A stretch of DNA of 33,764 nucleotides from Candidatus Manganitrophus noduliformans (GTDB taxonomy: Bacteria > Nitrospirota > Nitrospiria > SBBL01 > Manganitrophaceae), in NCBI RefSeq assembly GCF_012184425.1, contig NZ_VTOW01000012.1, forward strand, positions 1 through 33,764, in the 5' to 3' direction. The position numbers and the translations under genes were made by a program. The notes under the pieces were generated by a model, which was given only the letters and a program-made list of their open reading frames with translations, was not told where the DNA came from and searched no databases. Of this stretch, positions 6,984 to 15,050 are shown piece after piece. Position 1 is the first letter of the stretch. Each line of letters begins with the position of its first letter.

Positions 6984-8654
6984 ATGTCGAACGAAAACCA
7001 AGCCTACATCACTGCACTTCTTACCATTATTACCGATGCGATCATTACGGTAGACCAGACGCAACGGATTACTTTTTTTAGCCAGGGCGCCGAGCGAACT
7101 TTCGGCTACCAGGTCACAGAGGTCATCGGGCAATCGATGAGCCTCCTCTTGCCATCCCGCTTTGTCGAAGTGCACCGAGAACAATTCCGCGCTTTCGCGG
7201 CTGGGCCTGAGCCCACTCGCCTGAGCTTTGAGATCTTTGGGCGGCGCAAGGATGGTTCGGAGTTTCCCGCAGAGGTCTCACTCTCCAAACTGAGCCTCAA
7301 CGACCAGATCCTCTTTATCATCATTCTTCGGGATATCATCGAGCACAAGCATGCCGAAGAGATGCTTCAGTTGATGGCCCACTGTGATTCCTTGACCGGT
7401 CTTCCCAACCGGACACGGTTCCGTGATCTGCTGCGACAAGCCGTTCTGGCCGGACAGTATGAAAACAAATCGGTGGCCCTGCTGCTGATGGATTTGGATC
7501 AATTCAAAGAAGTTAACGACACCCTCGGACATGATCGAGGGGATCTCCTGATACAGCATGTCGGCCGGCGTCTTAAAGAGGTCCTCCGCCCGACCGACAC
7601 GGTTGCACGACTCGGGGGAGATGAATTCGCCCTGATCCTTCCCCTGGCAGAAGCGGGGCATGCGACATTGGTTGCATCCAAAGTCTTGAAGGCGCTGGAA
7701 GAGCCCTTTGAAATCGAAGGTCTTCCCATTGCTGTTGAACTCAGTCTCGGGATCGCACTTTACCCTGAACACGGGAGCAACGCCGATAGCCTCATTCAGA
7801 GGGCGGATGTGGCGATGTATGCGGCCAAGCGGAGCGGGAGCGGCTACACCCTCTACACTCCCGAGCAGGATCCGCACAGTCCTCGCCGGCTCGCCCTCGC
7901 GGGAGAGTTGCGCCATGCCATTGACGGCAATCAGCTGCTTCTGCATTATCAGCCCCAGGTGAACATGCAGACCGGTCGAATCACCGGCGTGGAGGCGCTG
8001 GTGCGGTGGCAGCACCCGCAGTATGGAATCGTCCCGCCCGATCAGTTCATCCTCCCGGCGGAGCGGACCGGATTGATCAAACCACTGACCCAATGGGTCC
8101 TCAAGGAGGCACTCCGTCAGAGTCGAGACTGGAATCAGAAGGGACTCCCCTTCAACATGGCGGTGAACCTCTCTGCCCGAAACCTGCACGATTCGCAGCT
8201 TCCGGACCGGATCGCAGAACTTCTCGAAGTCAATGGAATGGCCCCCTCTTTCCTGGAATTGGAGGTCACCGAAAGCGCCATCATGCAAGACCAGATGTGT
8301 GCGAAGGAAATCCTCACCCGCCTGAGCAAAATGGGTATCCGGCTCTCTATCGATGATTTCGGCACCGGGTACTCCTCGCTGAATCATCATCCGGTCAATG
8401 CCATCAAGATCGACCGGACGTTTGTCAGGGACATGACGGAGAATCAAAACAACGCGGTGATTGTCCGCTCCATTATTGACCTGGGTCATAATCTCGGCCT
8501 GGAGGTGATTGCGGAGGGGGTGGAGAACCATGAAACGTGGAATCGGCTGCTCGCGCTGGGCTGCGACGCGGCACAGGGGTACTACATGAGTCCCCCTGTT
8601 TCCGCTCAAGAGATTCCATGCTGGATGAAAGAGTCGCCCTGGGGTTTGGCTTAA
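6984..8654 (+). CDS. PAS-GGDEF-EAL cyclic di-GMP turnover protein
   Basis: ATG at 6984 follows GAGAGAAGAAG. Residues about 5-125 are a PAS domain (DAIITVDQTQRITFFSQGAE, then FGYQ). Residues 130-290 are a diguanylate cyclase domain with an intact GGDEF at 211-215 and an inhibitory-site RxxD (RPTD) exactly five residues before it, so synthesis of c-di-GMP with product inhibition is likely. Residues 310-550 are an EAL phosphodiesterase domain with EAL at 337-339, the NLSARNL and ELEVTES metal-site motifs and DDFGTGYSS at 457-465. Directly after that motif the usual helix is about three residues short (SSLNHHPVNAIKID instead of the longer SSLxYLKRLPVDxxKID), which might affect dimerisation or activity. 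No membrane segment or signal peptide is visible, so it should be cytoplasmic. Confidence 0.93.
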   Translation: MSNENQAYITALLTIITDAIITVDQTQRITFFSQGAERTFGYQVTEVIGQSMSLLLPSRFVEVHREQFRAFAAGPEPTRLSFEIFGRRKDGSEFPAEVSLSKLSLNDQILFIIILRDIIEHKHAEEMLQLMAHCDSLTGLPNRTRFRDLLRQAVLAGQYENKSVALLLMDLDQFKEVNDTLGHDRGDLLIQHVGRRLKEVLRPTDTVARLGGDEFALILPLAEAGHATLVASKVLKALEEPFEIEGLPIAVELSLGIALYPEHGSNADSLIQRADVAMYAAKRSGSGYTLYTPEQDPHSPRRLALAGELRHAIDGNQLLLHYQPQVNMQTGRITGVEALVRWQHPQYGIVPPDQFILPAERTGLIKPLTQWVLKEALRQSRDWNQKGLPFNMAVNLSARNLHDSQLPDRIAELLEVNGMAPSFLELEVTESAIMQDQMCAKEILTRLSKMGIRLSIDDFGTGYSSLNHHPVNAIKIDRTFVRDMTENQNNAVIVRSIIDLGHNLGLEVIAEGVENHETWNRLLALGCDAAQGYYMSPPVSAQEIPCWMKESPWGLA

Positions 8655-8716
8655 AGGGTTCGACGGAAAACGATTGGGGGATTCAGGTTTAAACTCTTTT
8701 GAATGGAGGGGGAACA

Positions 8717-8944
8717 TTGGTTGAGAAGAGGGCGCTGACGAAGCGGGAACGGGAAATCATCTGTCATGTGGCCGACGGTTATAAAAACAGAGAGATTGCC
8801 CAAAAACTTGGAATCAGCGCCAAAACAGTTGAGACACATCGAGCCAATATCATGAACAAACTAGCCCTTCGAAACGTCGCGGAATTGATCCTCTATTGTT
8901 TTCGAAAAGGCTTAATCACGATAGAAAAAGAGGAAAAGATATAG
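8717..8944 (+). CDS. Stand-alone LuxR-type helix-turn-helix protein
   Basis: The product is about 75 aa and is almost only a GerE/LuxR DNA-binding domain: LTKREREIICHVADGYKNRE, then a recognition helix in SAKTVETHRANIMNKL and LRNVAELILYCFRKGLI. Full-length NarL/FixJ regulators have a receiver domain before this, which is absent here. I chose TTG at 8717 because GGAGGGGG at 8705-8712 sits just upstream; a TTG at 8699 is the longer alternative but would place that purine run inside the gene. It lies 62 nt after the PAS-GGDEF-EAL gene, in the same direction, and could be cotranscribed. It may be a true effector-only regulator (GerE itself is such a protein) or the surviving half of a broken response regulator. 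A close but degenerate relative lies at 16955-17275. Confidence 0.8.
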   Translation: MVEKRALTKREREIICHVADGYKNREIAQKLGISAKTVETHRANIMNKLALRNVAELILYCFRKGLITIEKEEKI

Positions 8945-9909
8945 TTTTTAATATTCGATACCCCTCTGTCATCCTTAAAAACAATTACTTGGTAAGATAA
9001 TAAATTATCCGCAATCTAATTTGCTGTGTTTGAAAAATGACTCTGGTCGCCTCAGAGGGAGCAATTGCAGAAGCAGTTAAAAACGACACAGCAGGCCGAG
9101 GTATATATCAACGCACGCTGCTGGCATCGATCAAGGATAATCCGTTGCCAAAATCGCCCACCCCCTCCAAATCGGCCGACGTACTCTTTATAATTGGATC
9201 GATCGCCATCGAAGTCCTCAGAAGCCCCGAGATCATTGCTATGGCCGAGGGCGGATATTCATCTGTTTCCACCCCTCTTTTCTAGATGGGCAAGACAAGG
9301 GGTACCCAGCACCAGTTCCCATTTCCAGGGTGAACGCAAAGCGAGTGCTCTTCGGAGTCATCAACCTGCGTATGGGCTGTCGGTTGTCTCTTTCCAGACG
9401 GCATCATAGAGGGAGCGACTTTCAAACATTCCTTGGTTATCTTCATGATCGATACTGAATCTGACGGATGGTCTTGCTGTTGGAGGAAGACCGCAGACAT
9501 CTCGCAACAGATGGCAGCACGCTTTGGGGTGCGGCTGCTTTGTTGCCTAAACAAAGACCGCATCTCAATCCAATGGATCGTTTGTTACTTCATGCTAAGG
9601 TGACCATCAGTACCAATCCACTATACGTCTCGTTGATGAGCGTGTCGAAAGGTTTATCCACTACATGTAGATGGCGAGCTTTTCCGCTGATGAAGCGCTT
9701 TGCAAAATAAAATTCTTTCTCCAGTTTCTGGCTTCGAAATGTGAGCGGATAATTTTGCCACCATACATAGATTAATTTTAAGCCCATCAGATTGAATTTT
9801 TGCTAAAAAGTGTTCCAGCCCTCTCTATCCCTTAAGATACCGATTTGCTATATTCATATAATTTTACAAAACTGATAAATCGTGTATAATTTAATCTAAG
9901 ATATACCTA
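8945..9909. other. Long intergenic region without a recognisable gene
   Basis: Roughly 960 bases contain only short frames on both strands (for example 9037-9285 plus, 9282-9563 minus and 9590-9787 minus), none with a good ribosome site or a recognisable domain. The last 80 bases before 9910 are AT-rich and include TATAAT at about 9884 and TATACC at 9902, probably the promoter of the RNA element that follows. The rest may be relics of deleted genes. Confidence 0.4.
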
Positions 9910-9985
9910 AAGAGGCTGGTGGTCAGAAAGACCAGGGAACCCAGAAGCCCAAGGTGAGAGCCAATCGACTTGGGCTTTTTTGTTT
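9910..9985 (+). ncRNA. Structured leader element, copy 2, upstream of a secreted-protein gene
   Basis: This copy starts AAGAGGCTGGTGGTC, forms a small hairpin TGGTC-agaaa-GACCA, continues GGGAACCCAGAAGCCCAAG and ends in an imperfect hairpin (9945-9957 with 9965-9977) followed by TTTTTGTTTTT, a textbook intrinsic terminator. The ATG of the secreted-protein gene is 36 nt further on. The arrangement of conserved folded 5' domain, terminator, then gene is that of a transcription-attenuating riboswitch or leader RNA. The 5' CTGG can pair with CCAG just ahead of the terminator, which could offer competing folds. Confidence 0.7.
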
Positions 9986-10020
9986 TTGGCAATCTTTTAA
10001 AAAAGAAAAGGCGCTGAATA

Positions 10021-10880
10021 TGAAACAAATCCTTCTCATCTTAACTGTTTTTTCCTTCACTGTTTCAGACCTTACCTGGGGGGCGGGAAATCAGATCAGC
10101 AAGACCCTTACGATTAATACCGGGATGGGGGTCAACAATGGTACCAATAAAAATCTTTCTACTTCCGACAATGCTGGAACCGCCTGTGCCGGAGGCAATG
10201 CCGGAAGTTGTGATGGAGGGCCCTTCGCCGATACCAGCGATCCTTTCAATATCAACGACGACTGCTCCCCCTCTTCCTTCGGTGATTTCTGCTCCTCCCA
10301 ATTTGATCCCCATCTCCCCGGCGGATTCAATTTGATCGATAACCGATTTGGAAGGGGCGCTCCTTGTGGTCCGAATGATGTCAGTGGCCCTCCCTTCCCT
10401 TATCCTTGCCAGGGAAAGGGATCGATCTATCAAACCATCCCACTTGGAATCGACGATCCGAATTCTCCCACAGTCCTTTTAACCCCTCCCAGCCTGGGAG
10501 GGGTCGGCCAGCCGTTTTATCAATTCCGCTCCGATACGTTCGGCACGCTGAGGGTTCACCATATCGAATATGGTTTTGATCTCGACATGGACGGCCAGCA
10601 GACCCTCAATACATTTTACATAATCGATTCTGTCACCGACGCCAATGGGCAGATGGTCGGGAATGCCGTCGGTACCTTTAGGATAAATTTAAGCGACGCT
10701 GGGATGGGAGGCGACGGTCCTAACTGCTCGGTTACCTCAAGCAATGTCTCCTCGGAAGGACGATTTGAATCGGGGCCGAGCGGTGTGATTACATGCGTCG
10801 ATCGAGCCGGGAATCTCTGTCAAGGTTCTCAATTCAATCCAGGAAAGTTTAGCCGAACTTCATTCACATGTCCTCCTTAG
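10021..10880 (+). CDS. Secreted protein of unknown function, Cys- and Gly/Asn-rich
   Basis: The ATG at 10021 is chosen because it starts a normal Sec signal peptide (MKQILLILTVFSFTVSDLTW with cleavage probably after WGAG or nearby); the frame extends upstream to 9954 but that part lies inside the RNA hairpin. AAAAGG 9-14 nt upstream is a modest ribosome site. The mature part is low in charge, with stretches such as NNGTNKNLSTSDNAGTAC, about ten Cys residues that could form disulfides, and a beta-rich centre (YQFRSDTFGTLRVHHIEYGF, followed by DLDMDGQQTLNTFYIIDSV). I do not recognise a family. At 286 aa it is expected to be exported to the periplasm or outside. The leader element just upstream suggests that its expression is controlled by termination. 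Confidence 0.8.
10482..10504. repeat. 23-nt perfect palindrome inside the secreted-protein gene
   Basis: ACCCCTCCCAG and its exact reverse complement CTGGGAGGGGT are separated by one base. The hairpin lies in the middle of the coding sequence, where it encodes part of TPPSLGGVG, and would form a very stable RNA stem. Confidence 0.85.
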
Positions 10881-11235
10881 GCTACGCCAGTCAAACAGGC
10901 CGTAGGGTTGGGTGGGATATCCGATATTTCATCATCTCTTTAGATCGACATAGCTACTGAAGGCGTCATGTTGAACTAACCGGCAATAAAGAACCTATCT
11001 AGGAGAGAAGCCTGCACTAAATAAGGTTGCGCTCACTCATGGTGCTGCCGAGGAATCTGGAATTTGCTTGGTTTCTCCGCCACGTCGATTGACTCCCTGC
11101 CCAGTCAATCAATTGGTATTATTACCTGGATGTCCGGCTCGACTGGAAATCTTACAAAGAGGATTGAGTTCCTTTTGGTCGGCCGAATCCTGCTGGTATG
11201 GAGCAGTTTGCTCTTCTGTCTATTCAAGCCAAACC
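10881..11235. other. Intergenic region with a small hairpin
   Basis: No gene is recognised. An 8-bp inverted repeat GATTGACT-ccctgccc-AGTCAATC occurs at 11087-11110. No T-tract follows it, so it is not an obvious terminator. The minus strand of 11100-11235 may be scrambled sequence beyond the kinase remnant at 11236. Confidence 0.4.
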
Positions 11236-11390
11236 TCAGGCGCCGATCGTGCTCTCCACCTCTATCTTCCACTTGTGCTTTATAGGACACCGATAGACCC
11301 AGCCCTGTTCCCTCCCCCACGGGTTTAGTGGTGAAGAAGGATCGAAGATTCTCTTTATACTCTCCTCCCGCAGCCGCTGGTTACCCCTGA
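11236..11390 (-). pseudogene. Histidine kinase ATP-binding domain fragment
   Basis: Read across two frames the minus strand encodes ESIKRIFDP, then FFTTKPVGEGTGLGLSVSY, then KIEVESTIGA and a TGA at 11236-11238. This is the end of a HATPase_c domain (F box and G2 box of hybrid kinases such as the intact one at 12727-15024). The HGG segment normally following SVSYG is deleted and a one-base shift lies after RIFDP. No phosphoacceptor domain is recognisable upstream, so only about 50 codons of a former kinase survive. Confidence 0.65.
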
Positions 11391-11753
11391 AATAAGAACA
11401 AAAAATAAAAAGTAGGACTAAAAGCTCACAGGTCAAAATGGTTATTGGAGGGAAAGAAAAGGCAGCTTTCCGCTGTAATTGCAGCGTTGAGGTGTTTTTA
11501 TCTTTGGTTGCACGATGCTAAAGAATATCTATGCTTGCCTTGACTCTCTTGTATACAAAACTGCAGGTAATATTAAATGCGATAGTAAACGGAAACCTAT
11601 ACGGCAATTAATCATAGTATTTGAAATAAAACAGTTGCTAGACTAATGGCGGCCAATTCCTTCTAAATGTCCTGATATCTTGACGGAGGTATAAATCAGG
11701 CATATGATTTATCTTAGTGTATACTACCTTATTTTTGGGTGTGTCCTCCCTAA
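11391..11753. other. AT-rich intergenic region upstream of the binding-protein/kinase operon
   Basis: I see no gene. The sequence is AT-rich, especially 11570-11740, and should contain the promoter of the operon starting at 11766, but no clear operator repeat stands out. Confidence 0.4.
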
Positions 11754-11765
11754 GTGAAGCTCAGC

Positions 11766-12743
11766 ATGAAATCGAATTGTTTCTTTTTTATCTTCTTCTT
11801 TTTGATTGCGGTCTTGCTAAGTTGCCAAGCGCCCCCCGAAGAGCCGCTCCAAATCGGATATATCGACTGGCCTGGTTATGAAATCCTCTACTTAGCGCAA
11901 CAAAAAGATTTCTTTCAGGAGGAAAAAGCCCCGATCCTCTTAAAAGATTTTTCCTCCTTTAGTGATCTAAGAAAAGCCCTTCAATTGGGAAGATTGGATG
12001 GAGCGGCGATGTCAATTAACGAAATGCTCCTCGCACGGCTTGGGGAGGAATACCGCGTCGTCTTTGTCCTGAATGTTTCACAGGGGGCTGACGGAATCGT
12101 CGGACAGCACGAATTTCAATCGATTAGGAATCTCAAGCATAAGCGGGTGGGTGTCGAGTTAACCGGACTCGGCGGGTATTTGTTGGCGCGCGCATTGGAA
12201 ATAGCCGATATGGAGATATCAGAGGTCATTCGCGTCAATATGACCGCGACAATCGAGGCGTACACCGCTTTCTCGGAAAGGAAAGTAGATGCCGTGGTGA
12301 CGTTTGAGCCAATCCTGAGCCGGCTGGTCACCGAACAGGGTGGAAAGATCCTTTTTACCAGCCGCGAGATCCCGGACGAAATTATCAACGTGTTGATCTT
12401 TCACAAGGATGCCTTGAAGTACCGCCGGGACGATTGTTTGAGAGTGCTACGGGGCTATCTTAAGGCGCGCGAATTCTGGAAGAAAGAGCCGGACCAGGCC
12501 ATCGCAATTATGGCGCGTCGAGAGAGGGTCAGCCCTGATTACTTCCGGCAAAGCTTGAATGGGCTGCTGATTCCCGATCTCTCGACCAATTTGACCTATT
12601 TCGGGCTCAGCGATACCGAGAACTACTTTCTGGAAAGCATAAAGAATTTCCAAAGCTTTATGGAAGAGAATGACCTCCCATATGGACCAGTCTATTTTGA
12701 AAATCTTCTCAATGATTTAAAACGCCATGAACAATTTTCATAG
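11766..12743 (+). CDS. NMT1/SsuA-like substrate-binding lipoprotein
   Basis: The start is MKSNCFFFIFFFLIAVLLSC with the lipobox LLSC, so the protein is a periplasmic lipoprotein. The mature part starts LQIGYIDWPGYEILYLAQQK, the usual opening of NMT1/ThiY/SsuA-type solute-binding proteins. It continues with ALQLGRLDGAAMSINEMLLA, then LKHKRVGVELTGLGGYLLAR (hinge/ligand loop) and VDAVVTFEPI. ATG at 11766 is preferred over an in-frame GTG at 11754; neither has a good ribosome site. There are no permease or ATPase genes nearby. Instead the stop overlaps by 17 nt the start of a membrane hybrid histidine kinase, so this protein probably presents a ligand to that kinase rather than to a transporter. 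The ligand cannot be told from the sequence; thiamin precursors, alkanesulfonates or nitrate-like anions are the family's range. Confidence 0.85.
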   Translation: MKSNCFFFIFFFLIAVLLSCQAPPEEPLQIGYIDWPGYEILYLAQQKDFFQEEKAPILLKDFSSFSDLRKALQLGRLDGAAMSINEMLLARLGEEYRVVFVLNVSQGADGIVGQHEFQSIRNLKHKRVGVELTGLGGYLLARALEIADMEISEVIRVNMTATIEAYTAFSERKVDAVVTFEPILSRLVTEQGGKILFTSREIPDEIINVLIFHKDALKYRRDDCLRVLRGYLKAREFWKKEPDQAIAIMARRERVSPDYFRQSLNGLLIPDLSTNLTYFGLSDTENYFLESIKNFQSFMEENDLPYGPVYFENLLNDLKRHEQFS

Positions 12744-15024
12744 CAAAGTCAGGAGAATCCGTTCGATCTCGGCCGTCATCGTCCTGATGATGCTGGTCGG
12801 CGGGATTCTCTTCGCCTTCATCATTGCTGGAGCTTCCTACGGGATGCAACGGAGGAACAATATCAAGGACTTGCAAATACGCGCGCAGGCAACCAGTGAT
12901 CAGCTCAACTACATTGCCGAGATCCTCCTGAATAAAGGAGACCTCAACTCTGTGCAGCGGATTGTTGAAAATATCGCCACGGATCGAACGATTACCTTCA
13001 TCGCTATTGTCGATGCCAACCTCAAGGTATTGGCATCGACTCAGCACGATCTTCTTGGCGCATCGATCTCCGAGTACAAGGAAAATCCTAAAATCTTAGC
13101 TCATTTTCGGCGTGTGATCATCAATGGGAAAACGGAATTCATCCATCGACCTGAACAGGGCCATTTTGATATAATCGCCCCCATCATCCTCGCAAACCCT
13201 TCCCGCACAATCCCTCTTCTGTCGGGGGCGGTGACAGTCGTGTTCAGGGATGACCCGCTGGTCTGGAATCCACGGGAGAGCTTCTGGAGATACCTTCAGC
13301 TCGCGCTGGTGCTGAGCGCTTTTGCAATCGCGATTCTTTATGCGGTTCTCCGTCGCTGGGTGGCCTATCCCATTGAACGACTCACACGGGTCTCCGAGCG
13401 GCTCGGCTCCGGAGAGCTGGGGATTCAAATACCGGTCTCCTCTTCCGATGAAGTCGGGCGGCTGGCAGAAACTTTCAACCGGATGTCGGTCTCCTTGGCG
13501 ACGCAGCGACGCGCCCTTCAGGCCACCGAAGAGCGGTACCTTCGAGTCTTCCACTCTTCTCCCGTTTGCCTGATCGTTGTCGATCCCGCCGGAACTATCA
13601 TCGATGTCAATGCAACCTTCCTCGCCGAGATGGATAGGCGGTCGGACCGCCAAGTCTGGATTGGAAAGCCAATCACAGAGATCCCCTTCATCAAGGCGGG
13701 AGGATTGCAGCCGGAAATTCAAAACCTCCTGGTGAATGCGACCCCTTTCAGAAGTTGGAAGGTCTCTATTCCCCTCCCTGACAAAGAACATCGCTGCCTT
13801 TTCAACTTCAGCGGCATCCCTCTTTTCGATGATAAACATGTCTTGACCGGGGCAGTCATCGCGGCAGAAGATATCACAGCGGAGCAGACGCTGGAGGCGC
13901 AACTAATCCAGTCTCAAAAAATGGAAAGTCTGGGGGTGCTGGCGGGCGGGATCGCCCATGACTTCAACAATATCCTCACCGGCATCCTCGGATACGCGTC
14001 CCTGTTGAAAAAGCGGCTGGCACGCGACGATCCGAGCCTGCCGGCAGTAGAAGTGATCGAAAAATCGGGGCTTCGCGCGCGCGCATTGATTCAACAGCTG
14101 ATGGGCTTTGCCCGGCGAACGGAATCAATCAAGTTGCCGGTCGACGTCAACAGCCTTGTCACTGAGATTGTCCTTTTACTCCAGAAGGGGATGGTGGGAC
14201 AGGGGGTCTCCATCCAGGTCGATCTTGACCCAACTTCTCCAAAGATCATCGCCAATAGCGGCCAGCTTCACCAGGCGCTGATGAATCTCTGCGTCAATGC
14301 GAGGGATGCGCTCCCCCCTGAGGGTGGAACGATCTTTTTGAAAACGCACGCTCGGTCGATGCCTTCCCTCTCCGATTCTGAACATAAGAAAGAATGGGTC
14401 GAGGTTTCAGTCCGGGATACAGGGGCTGGCATAAAACCCGAGGTCCTCTCCCGCATTTTTGAGCCGTTTTTTACAACGAAAGAGTTTGGAAAGGGGACGG
14501 GCCTGGGGCTTTCAGTCACTTATGGCATTGTGAAAGCGCACGGCGGGGAGATTTCTGTCCAATCCGAACCGGACAAAGGATCGATTTTTATGCTCCGCTT
14601 TCCAGAGGTGCGAGAAGCATCAAAGCGGAAAGAGGCCAAGGGCCAAGAGGTCCTTCTGAAGGGGAAGAAGCGGCCGATCCTCCTGGTCGATGATGAAAAG
14701 ACGCTCCTGGAGTTGGAGAAGAAACTCCTTGAAGAGAGGGATTTCGAAGTCCTGACCGCAGAGACGGGGGAGGAAGCGATCGAGATTTATCGCAAACACG
14801 GTCGTGAAATCCGCCTGGTGGTCCTCGATCTCCTGATGCCTGGGATCGGGGGATGGAATGCCTATCTACAACTCCGGGAGATGGATGCCGAGGTGAAGGT
14901 CCTCTTCACCAGCGGGTACGGCGGAGTAAAAGAATTTGAAGAGCAGATCAAAACACTCCCCTTCTTGTGGAAACCCTATCGGATAGAGGAATTCCTCGCC
15001 GCAGTTGAAAAGGCGCTCGCGTGA
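12727..15024 (+). CDS. Membrane hybrid histidine kinase (periplasmic sensor-HAMP-PAS-HisKA-HATPase-REC)
   Basis: The 765-aa product has a first membrane helix at about residues 15-38, a periplasmic sensor region of about 150 residues, and a second helix near 188-210. A HAMP domain (YPIERLTRVSERLGSGELG) and a PAS domain at about 270-395 follow. His411 lies in GGIAHDFNNILTGILGY. The ATP-binding domain has NLCVNARDAL, DTGAGI and GTGLGLSVTYGIVKAHGG. A receiver domain from about 648 has Asp701 in VLDLLMPG and the Lys in LWKPY. All catalytic residues look intact. Translation is coupled to the binding lipoprotein upstream (17-nt overlap), which suggests that the loaded binding protein is its signal. 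No output regulator is adjacent; the C-terminal receiver probably relays to a partner or tunes the kinase. Confidence 0.92.
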   Translation: MNNFHSKVRRIRSISAVIVLMMLVGGILFAFIIAGASYGMQRRNNIKDLQIRAQATSDQLNYIAEILLNKGDLNSVQRIVENIATDRTITFIAIVDANLKVLASTQHDLLGASISEYKENPKILAHFRRVIINGKTEFIHRPEQGHFDIIAPIILANPSRTIPLLSGAVTVVFRDDPLVWNPRESFWRYLQLALVLSAFAIAILYAVLRRWVAYPIERLTRVSERLGSGELGIQIPVSSSDEVGRLAETFNRMSVSLATQRRALQATEERYLRVFHSSPVCLIVVDPAGTIIDVNATFLAEMDRRSDRQVWIGKPITEIPFIKAGGLQPEIQNLLVNATPFRSWKVSIPLPDKEHRCLFNFSGIPLFDDKHVLTGAVIAAEDITAEQTLEAQLIQSQKMESLGVLAGGIAHDFNNILTGILGYASLLKKRLARDDPSLPAVEVIEKSGLRARALIQQLMGFARRTESIKLPVDVNSLVTEIVLLLQKGMVGQGVSIQVDLDPTSPKIIANSGQLHQALMNLCVNARDALPPEGGTIFLKTHARSMPSLSDSEHKKEWVEVSVRDTGAGIKPEVLSRIFEPFFTTKEFGKGTGLGLSVTYGIVKAHGGEISVQSEPDKGSIFMLRFPEVREASKRKEAKGQEVLLKGKKRPILLVDDEKTLLELEKKLLEERDFEVLTAETGEEAIEIYRKHGREIRLVVLDLLMPGIGGWNAYLQLREMDAEVKVLFTSGYGGVKEFEEQIKTLPFLWKPYRIEEFLAAVEKALA

Positions 15025-15037
15025 CGTGGCGCCTTTC
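15010..15037 (+). terminator. Terminator overlapping the end of the hybrid kinase gene
   Basis: AAGGCGC (15010-15016) pairs with GCGCCTT (15029-15035) across a 12-nt loop and runs into TTTCTCCTCTC. The stem includes the last codons and the stop of the kinase gene and lies in the 26-nt gap between convergent genes. Confidence 0.5.
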
Positions 15038-15050
15038 TCCTCTCTTCGAA

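Noticed and set aside
7278-8717. A 479-codon minus-strand frame opposite the PAS-GGDEF-EAL gene
   Set aside because: The plus strand encodes intact GGDEF and EAL motifs in their correct order; the antisense product has no recognisable fold.
9037-9787. Several 60-95-codon frames on both strands between the LuxR protein and RNA copy 2
   Set aside because: None has a ribosome site, signal peptide or recognisable motif, and they overlap each other; I treat the region as non-coding.
9910-9985. The repeated element as a mobile repeat (REP/MITE type)
   Set aside because: The three copies share short conserved blocks but differ in terminator stems and loops while keeping pairing, have no target duplications, and two lie in leader positions; a regulatory RNA is more likely, though not proven.
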